In this document: piece by piece, positions 51,267 to 59,653 of the stretch
How positions within the stretch are numbered: the stretch's first letter is position 1
Layout: each line of letters begins with the position of its first letter
Assembly: GCA_963704875.1 (NCBI GenBank)
Contig: CAVPIA010000006.1
Location: 62,001-126,000 of the forward strand
Length of the DNA: 64,000 nucleotides
Reading direction: 5' to 3'
Origin: CAMYOC01 sp963704875
GTDB taxonomy: Bacteria; Pseudomonadota; Gammaproteobacteria; Steroidobacterales; XN24
Notes under the pieces: model-generated
What the model was told of the DNA's origin: nothing
What the model saw: the letters and a program-made list of their open reading frames with translations, nothing else
Database searches by the model: none
Made by a program: the position numbers and the translations under genes

Positions 51267-53198
51267 TTAGTCCTCCAAAGAACGACGGCCGCGCATCGCG
51301 ACCTCTGCGGCGAGCCGTTCGACGAACCCATCGAGGGCCATCGATCCGAGATCCTCGCCTTCGCGCGAACGCACGGCCACCGTACCTGATTCCATTTCCC
51401 GATCCCCTACCACCAGCAGGTAGGGAACCCTGTGCAATGTGTGCTCGCGGATTTTAAAGCCGATTTTCTCGTTTCTCAAGTCTACTTCCGAGCGAAAGCC
51501 CTGATTTTTCAGGGATTCGCCAATTTCAGCGGCATAATCGGCCTGCCGATCGGTAATGTTGAGAACCACCGCCTGAACCGGCGCCAGCCAGGGCGGGAAG
51601 CGACCGGCGAAATGTTCGATCAAAACACCGAAAAAACGCTCCAGTGAGCCGAGCAGCGCGCGGTGGATCATGATCGGCCGGTGGCGTTCTCCATCCGCCG
51701 CAACATACTCCATGTCGAAGCGCTCCGGCAGATTGAAATCGAGCTGAATCGTCGAACACTGCCACTCGCGGCCGATCGCGTCCTCGATCTTGACATCGAT
51801 CTTCGGTCCGTAGAATGCGCCGCCCCCCTCATCGAGCACATAGTCCAGACCCTTCTGCTCGAGTGCGGACTTCAGTGCCGCGGTGGCCTTGTCCCAGATT
51901 TCCTCTGAGCCAACGGCCTTCTCCGGACGGGTCGAAAGATTGATCACAAAGCGCTCGAAGCCGAAATCCTCGAGCATGCTCAGGGTCAGATCCAGCACCC
52001 TCAACACCTCATCGGCGATCTGCTCCTCACGGCAGAAAACGTGCCCATCGTCCTGGGTAAAGCCACGTACGCGCATCAGTCCGTGCAAAGCGCCGGACAT
52101 CTCGTGGCGATAGACCGTGCCCAGCTCGGCCCAGCGGATCGGCAGCTCCCTGTAGGAACGCAGCTTGTCCTTGAAAATAAGCACGTGGAACGGGCAGTTC
52201 ATCGGCTTGAGCTGATAAAGCTGCTCGTCCTCCACCATCGGCGCATACATCGACTCGCGGTAGAAATCGGTGTGCCCGGAGGTATGCCACAGCGTCTCCA
52301 GCGCAATATGCGGGGTATACAGCAGTTCGTAGCCGGCCTCGGTATGTCGTTCCCGCCAGTAGTCTTCCATTACGCGACGAATGCGCGCCCCGCGCGGATG
52401 CCAGAACACGAGGCCGCCACCGGCGCCTTCCTGGACGCTGAACAGATCGAGTTCCTGGCCTATGCGCCGGTGATCACGTTTCTCTGCTTCCGCCAGACGA
52501 TGCAGATAGGCTTTCAGCGCTTTGGCGTCGCCCCAGGCGGTGCCATAGATCCGCTGCAACATCTCGTTGTCGGAATTGCCGCGCCAGTAGGCACCGGCAA
52601 GCTTGGTCAATTTGAACGCCTTCAGGTGCCCGGTGCTGGGCACATGCGGGCCACGGCACAAATCGCGGAAGTCGCCCTGACCATAGATGCCGATCTCCTG
52701 ATCTTCGGGAATACCGGCGATGATCTCGGCCTTGTAGATCTCGCCAATGGATTTGAAGTACTCGATCGCCTCATCGCGCGCCATGACGTCGCGACTCACC
52801 GCCTGATCGGCCTTCGCCAGTTCCGCCATCTTCTTCTCGATGGCTTCGAGATCCTCGGGCGTGAACGGCCGCTGGTAGGCAAAATCGTAATAAAACCCGT
52901 CCTCGATCACCGGCCCGATCGTGACCTGGGCCTCCGGGAACAGAATCTTGACCGCCTGCGCCAGCAGATGAGCCGTGGAATGCCGGATGACCTCCAGGCC
53001 CTCCGGGTCACGCGCGGTGACAATCGCCAGCGCGGCGTCATCGTCGATCACATGCGAGGTGTCAACCAGCAGCCCGTCGACACGGCCGGCCAAAGCCGCC
53101 CGTGCCAGCCCGGGACCGATGTCCGCGGCAACCTCGGCAACGCTGACCGGCGCATCAAAGCGCCGCTGGCTGCCATCTGGCAATGTAATGACCGGCAT
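51267..53198 (-). CDS. thrS: Threonine-tRNA ligase
   Basis: The 643-residue enzyme has the TGS domain (MPVITLPDGSQRRF), the editing domain with HSTAHLLAQAVKILFP, class II motif 1-2 regions (MNCPFHVLIFKDKLRSYREL, RHEMSGALHGLMRVRGFTQD) and motif 3 (HRALLGSLERFFGVLIEHF), then the anticodon-binding domain. ATG 53198 is the usual start; the open frame reaches 53246. It ends 3 nt before the infC start and contains that gene's ribosome binding site. Confidence 0.98.
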   Translation of the reverse strand: MPVITLPDGSQRRFDAPVSVAEVAADIGPGLARAALAGRVDGLLVDTSHVIDDDAALAIVTARDPEGLEVIRHSTAHLLAQAVKILFPEAQVTIGPVIEDGFYYDFAYQRPFTPEDLEAIEKKMAELAKADQAVSRDVMARDEAIEYFKSIGEIYKAEIIAGIPEDQEIGIYGQGDFRDLCRGPHVPSTGHLKAFKLTKLAGAYWRGNSDNEMLQRIYGTAWGDAKALKAYLHRLAEAEKRDHRRIGQELDLFSVQEGAGGGLVFWHPRGARIRRVMEDYWRERHTEAGYELLYTPHIALETLWHTSGHTDFYRESMYAPMVEDEQLYQLKPMNCPFHVLIFKDKLRSYRELPIRWAELGTVYRHEMSGALHGLMRVRGFTQDDGHVFCREEQIADEVLRVLDLTLSMLEDFGFERFVINLSTRPEKAVGSEEIWDKATAALKSALEQKGLDYVLDEGGGAFYGPKIDVKIEDAIGREWQCSTIQLDFNLPERFDMEYVAADGERHRPIMIHRALLGSLERFFGVLIEHFAGRFPPWLAPVQAVVLNITDRQADYAAEIGESLKNQGFRSEVDLRNEKIGFKIREHTLHRVPYLLVVGDREMESGTVAVRSREGEDLGSMALDGFVERLAAEVAMRGRRSLED

Positions 53199-53314
53199 GT
53201 CCAACCTCGGACCGTGGCACCGGCGACACACCGGCAGCCACAACAAAAAGGGCGCCCTCTCCGGCCGCCACGTCCAGAGGACGAGGGGACCGAGACCGCC
53301 CTACAGCAAAATCG

Positions 53315-53389
53315 TGGTAGGCGCGGGCGGGTTTGAACCGCCGACCCCTACGATGTCAACGTAGTGCTCTACCACTGAGCTACGCGCCT
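53315..53389 (-). tRNA. tRNA-Val (anticodon GAC)
   Basis: The 75-nt sequence folds with an AGGCGCG/CGCGCCT acceptor stem, a GGCGGTTCAAACCCGCC T-arm and an encoded CCA. The anticodon loop TTGACAT lies between CTACG and CGTAG, giving GAC. It lies upstream of thrS on the same strand and downstream of uvrB. Confidence 0.96.
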
Positions 53390-53435
53390 AGAAGGGCGGC
53401 AAATCTACCGAAACTGGCCGCTGTAGGCAAGCCCG

Positions 53436-55496
53436 CTACCCTGCCAGGGTATCTGGCAGACCCAGCCCGTAACGGCGCAGATCCGCAATCTCGTCCCGGA
53501 TTTTGGCGGCTTGTTCGAATTCCAGCTCGCGGGCGTGCTTGTACATGGTCTGCTCCAGACGCGCCATCTTCTTCATCAACTCCTCCGGCGAGAGGTTCTC
53601 ATAGGCCAGTCGGGGCTCGGCCACGGCCCGGTCTGCGCCCTTGCCGCCGGCGTAGCGCGCGCCCTCCATGACATCAGCAATCGCCTTGCGGATGGTCTCC
53701 GGCTTGATGCCGTGGGCCTTGTTGAACGCCACCTGTCTGGCGCGCCGCCGCTCAGTCTCATCGATCGCAAGCTTCATCGACTTGGTGATCTTGTCGGCAT
53801 ACAGGATTGCGCTGCCGTTGACGTTGCGGGCTGCCCGGCCGATGGTCTGGATCAGCGCGCCGCCAGAGCGCAGGAAACCCTCTTTGTCGGCGTCAAATAT
53901 CGCCACCAGCGACACTTCGGGCATATCCAGCCCTTCGCGCAACAGATTGATACCGACGAGCACGTCAAACTCTCCCCGGCGCAGGTCGCGGATGATCTCC
54001 GTCCGTTCCACCGTGTCGATATCAGAATGCAGATAACGGACCCGCACATCGTGCTCCGCCAGATAGTCGGTCAGATCCTCGGCCATGCGCTTGGTCAGGG
54101 TCGTGATCAGCACCCGCTCATCACGGCTGGCCCGGATCGCGATCTCAGACAACACATCATCGACCTGAGTGCGCACCGGCCGGACCTCGAGCACCGGGTC
54201 CAGCAAGCCGGTGGGCCGCACCACCTGCTCCACCACCTGGCCTGACTTTTCCAGCTCGTGAGCGCGCGGCGTCGCCGAAACAAAGATCGTCTGCGGTGCC
54301 AGCGCCTCATACTCGTCGAACCTGAGCGGACGGTTGTCCAGTGCCGAAGGCAGGCGGAAGCCGTACTCCACAAGGGTCTCCTTGCGCGAGCGATCACCCT
54401 TGTACATACCGCCGAGCTGGGGGATCGTCACATGGCTTTCGTCGACCACCAGCATCGCATTCTTCGGCAGATAGTCGAACAATGTCGGAGGGGGTTCGCC
54501 GGTTTCCCGCCCGGACAGATAACGAGAGTAATTTTCTATCCCCGAGCAATAGCCCAGTTCGCGGATCATCTCCAGATCGAACATCGTCCGTTGTTCAAGC
54601 CGCTGCGCCTCGAGCAGACGATCATTCTCGCGCAGCACCTTGAGACGCTCGCGCAATTCCTCCTTGATCAGATCCATCGCCGCCAGCAAGCGCTCACGCG
54701 GGGTGACATAGTGGGTTTTTGGATAGATCGTCGCCCTTGGCACTCGCCGGGTCACTTCGCCGGTCAACGGATCAAAATGGCTCAGGCCCTCTATCTCGTC
54801 ATCGAACAACTCGATCCGCAGCGCCTCGCGTTCGGACTCGGCCGGAAAGATATCGATAATCTCGCCACGCACCCGATAGGTGCCCTGACGCAGATCCATT
54901 TCGTTGCGTGTGTACTGCATGTCCGCGAGCCGGCGCAGAATCTTGCGCTGATCAATCCGGTCACCGCGATCGAGATGCAGGACCATGCTCAGATAGGCGC
55001 GCGGATCGCCCAATCCATAGATCGCAGATACCGTGGCCACGATGATCGAATCCGGTCGCTCGAGCAGCGCCTTGGTTGCTGACAGACGCATCTGCTCAAT
55101 ATGCGCGTTTATCGAGGAGTCTTTCTCGATAAACGTGTCAGAACTGGGCACATAGGCCTCGGGCTGGTAGTAGTCGTAATAGGAGACAAAGTACTCGACC
55201 GAGTTGTTGGGGAAGAAATCCCGGAACTCCCCGTACAGTTGAGCGGCCAGCGTCTTGTTGTGAGCCAGCACCAGGGTCGGGCGCTGCAACTGCTGGATGA
55301 TGTTCGCAATAGTGAAGGTCTTGCCGGAGCCGGTGACGCCCAGCAGGGTCTGATACATCAGCCCCCCATCCAGTCCTTCGACCAATCCAGCGATCGCTTC
55401 GGGCTGATCACCCGCCGGCTGGTAGTCTGAAACGAGTTCAAAACGGTTATCCATTGCGCTGTCGCCGGCCTTGGGATTGGCCGAGTGATCTCCCAT
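53436..55496 (-). CDS. uvrB: UvrABC system protein B
   Basis: The 686-residue nucleotide-excision-repair helicase shows Walker A GVTGSGKTFTIANIIQQL, FVSYYDYYQPEAYVPSSDTF with the beta-hairpin aromatic cluster, AMLVVDESHVTIPQLGGMY, ILVSATPRAHELE-like FVSATPRAHELE, LREGLDMPEVSLVAIFDADK and a C-terminal UVR domain (QAAKIRDEIADLR). ATG 55496 or ATG 55454 (MDNRFELVSDYQPAG) could be the start; neither has a strong ribosome binding site. It is divergent from the aminotransferase gene across 44 nt. Confidence 0.98.
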   Translation of the reverse strand: MGDHSANPKAGDSAMDNRFELVSDYQPAGDQPEAIAGLVEGLDGGLMYQTLLGVTGSGKTFTIANIIQQLQRPTLVLAHNKTLAAQLYGEFRDFFPNNSVEYFVSYYDYYQPEAYVPSSDTFIEKDSSINAHIEQMRLSATKALLERPDSIIVATVSAIYGLGDPRAYLSMVLHLDRGDRIDQRKILRRLADMQYTRNEMDLRQGTYRVRGEIIDIFPAESEREALRIELFDDEIEGLSHFDPLTGEVTRRVPRATIYPKTHYVTPRERLLAAMDLIKEELRERLKVLRENDRLLEAQRLEQRTMFDLEMIRELGYCSGIENYSRYLSGRETGEPPPTLFDYLPKNAMLVVDESHVTIPQLGGMYKGDRSRKETLVEYGFRLPSALDNRPLRFDEYEALAPQTIFVSATPRAHELEKSGQVVEQVVRPTGLLDPVLEVRPVRTQVDDVLSEIAIRASRDERVLITTLTKRMAEDLTDYLAEHDVRVRYLHSDIDTVERTEIIRDLRRGEFDVLVGINLLREGLDMPEVSLVAIFDADKEGFLRSGGALIQTIGRAARNVNGSAILYADKITKSMKLAIDETERRRARQVAFNKAHGIKPETIRKAIADVMEGARYAGGKGADRAVAEPRLAYENLSPEELMKKMARLEQTMYKHARELEFEQAAKIRDEIADLRRYGLGLPDTLAG

Positions 55497-55540
55497 GAAT
55501 TAAGATTGGCAACTGTCCATTATGCCATCAGGATCTATTC

Positions 55541-56743
55541 GTGAACCCTTTTCTCGCCGCCCGCGTCGGTCGTATCAAAGCCTCCCCTACCCTTGCTGTC
55601 ACCGCGAAAGCGGCGGAACTGCGCCGGGCGGGTAAGGACATCATCGGACTCGGTGCCGGCGAACCGGATTTCGATACGCCGGAACACATCAAGCAGGCTG
55701 CGGTCGATGCGATTCGCAGTGGCTTCACCAAATACACCGCTGTGGACGGCATCATCGAATTGCGCGAGGGATTGAGCGAGAAGTTCCGGCGCGACAACAA
55801 TATTGATTACCCGGCCGATCAGATCCTGGTTTCCACCGGCGGAAAGCAGAGTCTGTTCAATGCTTTCGAGGCGACACTCAATCCAGGAGACGAAGTCATC
55901 GTGCCGGCGCCCTACTGGGTGTCTTATCCCGACATGGTGCTGTTGTGCGACGGCGAACCGGTCATCGTCTCGGCCGGCGCTGATCAGGGCTTCAAGCTGC
56001 GTCCAGATCAGCTGCGACGGGTCATCAATGACAAGACCCGCGCCTTTGTGCTCAATAGCCCAAGCAATCCAACCGGCGCCGCGTATACCAGAGCCGAGCT
56101 GCGTGCGCTCGCCGACGTGCTGCTCGAGCATCCGCGGATCCTGATCATTACTGATGATATGTACGAACATATCTACTGGGGCGAAGAGCCATTCTGCAGT
56201 CTGCTCACGGTTGCGCCGGAGCTCTACGAGCGCACGATTACGGTTAATGGCGTTTCCAAAGCCTACGCAATGACTGGCTGGCGGATCGGCTATGCCGGCG
56301 GTCCGAAGCCGATCATCGCGGCGATGAAGAAGATACAGAGTCAGAGCACCTCAAACACCTGTGGCATCGCCCAGAAAGCCGCATTGGCCGCCATTACCGG
56401 CGACCAGAAGTGTGTCGCCGAGATGTGCGTGGAATTCAGGAAACGGCACGATTACCTGGTCGCCGCGCTGAACCAGCTACCCGGATTCAGCTGCCTGGCC
56501 GGGGCCGGGACATTTTATGCATTCCCGGATGTCAGTCAGGCGATCGCCGGCATGAACGGTGTCTCGGGAGATGTGCAGTTCGCCGAGATACTGCTGGAGA
56601 AAGCGGGCGTGGCGGTGGTACCGGGCTCCGCATTCGGGGCGCCGGGCCACATCCGCCTGTCGTTTGCCTGCGGCCTCGAAACACTTGAGCGCGCCGTGCA
56701 ACGCATCGCGACCGTCTTGCCCGCGACCGCTGGCGCGGCTTGA
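55541..56743 (+). CDS. Class I aspartate-type aminotransferase
   Basis: The 400-residue pyridoxal-phosphate enzyme shows AVTAKAAELRRAGKDIIGLG, AGEPDFDTPEHIKQAA, VSTGGKQSLFNAFEA, NSPSNPTGAAYTRAEL, the cofactor Lys in TVNGVSKAYAMTGWRIGYAG, and the substrate Arg near RLSFACGLETL. This pattern fits the Thermus-type (I-gamma) aspartate or aspartate/prephenate aminotransferases. The start is GTG at 55541. It is followed 57 nt later by tRNA-Asn. The amino-acid substrate is inferred from the subgroup. Confidence 0.93.
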   Translation: MNPFLAARVGRIKASPTLAVTAKAAELRRAGKDIIGLGAGEPDFDTPEHIKQAAVDAIRSGFTKYTAVDGIIELREGLSEKFRRDNNIDYPADQILVSTGGKQSLFNAFEATLNPGDEVIVPAPYWVSYPDMVLLCDGEPVIVSAGADQGFKLRPDQLRRVINDKTRAFVLNSPSNPTGAAYTRAELRALADVLLEHPRILIITDDMYEHIYWGEEPFCSLLTVAPELYERTITVNGVSKAYAMTGWRIGYAGGPKPIIAAMKKIQSQSTSNTCGIAQKAALAAITGDQKCVAEMCVEFRKRHDYLVAALNQLPGFSCLAGAGTFYAFPDVSQAIAGMNGVSGDVQFAEILLEKAGVAVVPGSAFGAPGHIRLSFACGLETLERAVQRIATVLPATAGAA

Positions 56744-56800
56744 CTTGAGGCGGGCGGCCTACGAGAATTCCGCCCTCGCCGAATGGCGACATCAGTTTAT

Positions 56801-56876
56801 TCCCCGGTAGCTCAGTTGGTAGAGCGGTTGACTGTTAATCAATTGGTCGGTGGTTCGAGTCCGCCCCGGGGAGCCA
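56801..56876 (+). tRNA. tRNA-Asn (anticodon GTT)
   Basis: The 76-nt sequence has a TCCCCGG/CCGGGGA acceptor stem, a GGTTCGAGTCC T-arm and an encoded CCA. The loop CTGTTAA lies between GTTGA and TCAAT, giving anticodon GTT. A strong terminator follows. Confidence 0.97.
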
Positions 56877-56884
56877 AATCTCAG

Positions 56885-56924
56885 AAAAGCCGGCTTGAGC
56901 GCGCTCAGCCGGCTTTTCTTTTTT
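56885..56924 (+). terminator. Terminator after tRNA-Asn
   Basis: AAAAGCCGGCT pairs with AGCCGGCTTTT around an inner TGAGCGCGCTC that can also pair, followed by CTTTTTT. It starts 8 nt beyond the tRNA 3' end. Confidence 0.85.
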
Positions 56925-56942
56925 GCGCGCGATAAGGTTCGA

Positions 56943-57121
56943 CGGATAAGACGAATAAAGAGGATACCGCGAGTACCTCGGGCCACACGCAATGGGCCTG
57001 GCACAGGCACGCCAGGTCAGCCCGGGTGACTTGCCAGCAACCGCTGAGCCTTCGCGGCTAGAAATACCAGAAAGCCCGTCCTGTTACGCATGGCGAACGA
57101 ACGGCATCGTAGCGGCGGCGT
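56943..57121 (+). repeat. Intergenic repeat, copy A (about 180 bp)
   Basis: This non-coding stretch matches the one at 59446-59627 in the same orientation. Shared blocks in order are CGGATA, AGGATACCGCGAGTAC, a GGGCC-rich part, a GCAAC...CTGAG part, AGAAAG.CCGT.CTG and GGCATCGT.GCG. In both copies the interval from CGGATA to AGGATACC is exactly 18 nt. Overall identity is moderate, so the copies are old. The two copies flank a 2.5-kb segment holding the transporter-like pseudogene and the alcohol dehydrogenase. Confidence 0.65.
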
Positions 57122-57176
57122 CATACGGCACGGCCAGATCGCACACCTGGCGCCTGGTTATCCGGCATCGCGGCCG

Positions 57177-57999
57177 CTACTTCGGATATAACAACTGGAA
57201 TTGCAGCCGCAAACCCCAGTCGGAGCCAAACTCCGGCTTCTCCACGTTGTAGAAGCCCTGGAACTGCGCGTTCATCGCCTGCTTGCCGACCCGGAAGATA
57301 CGGCCGAAGCCGCCGCCTAGCGGCACGGTCCACGTGTCGTCGCTGCTCGCCTCCCAGTTCGCGGTGATGATCGGCGATGAGGTCGAGATACCACCCGCGG
57401 TCCATGTTGTAATTGACGAACGGTTGCCATGTGAAGATGTTGACCTTGTCACTGCCACTGCCGCCGAATGACCAGACATTGCTGAACAGGGACCCGATCA
57501 CCCAGTGGCCCGGCATGGTAAGGAACACCACCGACGGACCCGCGCCCCATTCGTCCGAGCCAAGGTCATCGTCTGTTGCAGTGGGGATCAGGATCGCCGG
57601 GCCCACGCCCCAGATAAGTTTCCCGCTGTCTTTGGGCGACAAAAACGCGGTGAACGTGGTGTCACCCAAACCATTTGTCCGATCACCATCCGGCGTGAAC
57701 TCCGGCTGCGAAATGATCGGCACGATGGTGCGGGTGATCACATTCCATTTTTCATTTAACGAGATCGGCCAGACTGGCTGGATGTTCAGCACATTCTGCG
57801 TCTTCTCTTCAGGTCCGAAATTGAAATTGGTGTCGTTCTGGAAGGGCAGGCTGATCATGCTGGCGACCGGGTTCTGTGCCGCCTTGGCCAGTTCCGCGGT
57901 GCTGGTCTTGCCGTCCTTGTTCAGATCGATGTCGGTGGCCAGGCAAGGAACTGCTGCCAATGACATCAAAACCGCCAAGCACATCTGTCTTGCTGGCAT
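57177..57999 (-). pseudogene. Outer-membrane transporter-like protein, frameshifted
   Basis: The start is MPARQMCLAVLMSLAAVPCL (ATG 57999), a signal peptide, followed by an EF-hand-like DIDLNKDGKTSTAEL and a beta-barrel-like body (NFNFGPEEKTQNVLNIQPVW, GLGDTTFTAFLSPKDSGKLI). This resembles proteobacterial transporter-like (neuromedin U-type annotated) proteins. The frame breaks near 57384 after MDRGWYL; the expected continuation SSPIITANWEASSDD and the end LRLQFQLLYPK lie one frame over and stop at 57177. Removing one base near 57384 restores a 273-residue product. Without correction the frame runs to 57121 with an unrelated tail. This may be a real pseudogene or a sequencing error. The substrate is unknown. 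Confidence 0.75.
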
Positions 58000-58349
58000 T
58001 TCCTGACTTCTCCCGGGATCAGAATGTAGAAAAATAGCGCCCACCAACGGTCTGTTGAGCGTCAGTTGCTCGAGCCACATATAGTTGCCGTTATCGTAGC
58101 TGAATAGCGCCAGCCAAGGGTAGAGTTATACTCCTCTAATCCCCAGGCACGCGCCGCATTCGCCTGGAGGATGAATTGCGATTGACCGGTGGTCTGCTGC
58201 CGGACATGGATTGATGGCTTTTCTGAGGCCGGCAACTGCTTATAGAGCGAGTAATAGAGCCAGTCATAGAGCTATCACCGGCACCAGACCTACCCTGATG
58301 CACTACCCTGCTCTCGGTCCTCACGACAGGCCTGGCGGGGTAAGTTGCC
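58000..58349. other. 350-nt gap between the transporter-like gene and the alcohol dehydrogenase
   Basis: No gene is supported. The right part contains three imperfect 12-bp tandem units (see separate entry). The left part should hold the promoter of the transporter-like gene. No terminator for the alcohol dehydrogenase side was recognised. Confidence 0.4.
58241..58276 (+). repeat. Three imperfect 12-bp tandem repeats
   Basis: TATAGAGCGAGT, AATAGAGCCAGT and CATAGAGCTATC follow each other exactly, sharing ATAGAGC at a 12-bp period. The array lies about 75 bp downstream of the alcohol dehydrogenase stop, in a non-coding gap. It could be a binding-site array or a slippage product. Confidence 0.5.
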
Positions 58350-59402
58350 TCAGGACCGGAGCGTGTCCATGTCGATCACGAAACGGTAATGCACATCGCC
58401 ACGCTGCATGCGCTCGTAGGCCGTGTTGATATCCTGGATTTCGAGCATTTCGATGTTGCAAACGATGCCATGCTCGGCGCAGAAATCCAGCATCTCCTGA
58501 GTTTCAGGCAGACCGCCGATCAATGAGCCGGCCAGCTTGCGACGACCAAAAATCAGTGCTCCGCCATCGACTGGCGGGACAACCGGCTCGGGCATGCCCA
58601 CCATGATGTGGGTGCCGTCGCGTTTCAGCGCGGCCAGGTATGGATTGAGGTCGTGCGCCACCGGCACGGTATCGAGCATGAAGTCAAAGCTGCCAGCAAC
58701 GCCGCTCATCTGCTCCGCGTTGGTCGAGATCACCACGTTATGCGCCCCGTGTTCTTTGGCCTCGGCCACCTTGGATTCGGAGCGGGTAAACAGCGTGACC
58801 TCGGCGCCTAGGGCGCGGGCGAACTTGACACCCATGTGGCCCAGCCCGCCCATACCAATCACGCCGACCCGATGGCCCGGTCCGACGCCGAAATGTTTGA
58901 GCGGTGAATAGGTCGTGATGCCGGCGCACAATAATGGCGCGGCTGCGGCCGGGTCCAGCGCGTCTGGGATCCGCAGCACGAACCGATCACTGACCACGAT
59001 GCGCTCTGAGTAGCCGCCGTAGGTCGGCGTGCCGTCGTGCCGGTCCTCGCTGTTATAGGTCATGGTAAAGCCTGTCTCGCAGTATTGCTCGAGTCCTTGC
59101 TCGCACGAGCTGCAGGTCCGGCAGGAATCGACCAGGCAGCCAACGCCGACTCGATCACCGGGCTTGAAGTTTTCAACCGCATCGCCGACGGCCGTGACCC
59201 GGCCGACGATCTCATGACCCGGGATCACCGGATAGACAGTGTTCCCCCAGTCGTTATGGGCAAAGTGAATATCGGTGTGACAGATGCCGCAAAACTCAAT
59301 TTCGATGACCACATCATCCGCACGCGGCTGCCGGCGTTCTATGGAAAACGGCTCAACGCCTGAGGTTTCTGATGCAGCGGCGTAGGCTTTGACTTCTGAC
59401 AT
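58350..59402 (-). CDS. Zinc-dependent NAD(P) alcohol dehydrogenase
   Basis: The 350-residue medium-chain dehydrogenase shows the catalytic zinc site (GICHTDIHFAHNDWG and VIPGHEIVGRVTAVG), the structural zinc site (CRTCSSCEQGLEQYC) and the Rossmann motif GMGGLGHMGVKFARALGAE. It closely fits the YahK/cinnamyl-alcohol-dehydrogenase-like group of NADPH-dependent aldehyde reductases. ATG 59402 begins MSEVKAYAAASETSGVEPF. It lies alone on the minus strand between the transporter-like pseudogene and the hybrid kinase, within the segment flanked by the two 180-bp repeats. The physiological aldehyde is unknown. Confidence 0.92.
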   Translation of the reverse strand: MSEVKAYAAASETSGVEPFSIERRQPRADDVVIEIEFCGICHTDIHFAHNDWGNTVYPVIPGHEIVGRVTAVGDAVENFKPGDRVGVGCLVDSCRTCSSCEQGLEQYCETGFTMTYNSEDRHDGTPTYGGYSERIVVSDRFVLRIPDALDPAAAAPLLCAGITTYSPLKHFGVGPGHRVGVIGMGGLGHMGVKFARALGAEVTLFTRSESKVAEAKEHGAHNVVISTNAEQMSGVAGSFDFMLDTVPVAHDLNPYLAALKRDGTHIMVGMPEPVVPPVDGGALIFGRRKLAGSLIGGLPETQEMLDFCAEHGIVCNIEMLEIQDINTAYERMQRGDVHYRFVIDMDTLRS

Positions 59403-59445
59403 GGCGGAGACCTCGTTAAACCTGGCTGGCCGCTGAGTATGCCAG

Positions 59446-59627
59446 CGGATATGGCGAACAATAAGGATACCGCGAGTACGCTGGGCCCCGCGTATTACGT
59501 CTGCTGCCTGGGCGCACGTTCAACCCCAGGGACGAGGTGCCGGCAACACCTGAGTCTCTATGGCAAGACGCACGAGAAAGTCCGTTCTGCTTAGCGCGGT
59601 CAACCAATGGCATCGTCGCGACGCCGT
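59446..59627 (+). repeat. Intergenic repeat, copy B (about 180 bp)
   Basis: This copy corresponds to copy A at 56943-57121 in direct orientation. It contains AGGATACCGCGAGTAC at 59464 and GGCATCGT at 59609. The distances between matched blocks agree within 3 nt over 170 nt. It lies between the alcohol dehydrogenase start and the 3' end of the hybrid kinase, with no gene inside. Confidence 0.65.
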
Positions 59628-59653
59628 TAATCGATCCTCAGCCCGGGCCGGGC

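Noticed and set aside
52041..53336. 431-codon plus-strand open frame
   Set aside because: It is antisense to thrS and runs into the tRNA-Val gene; no family features.
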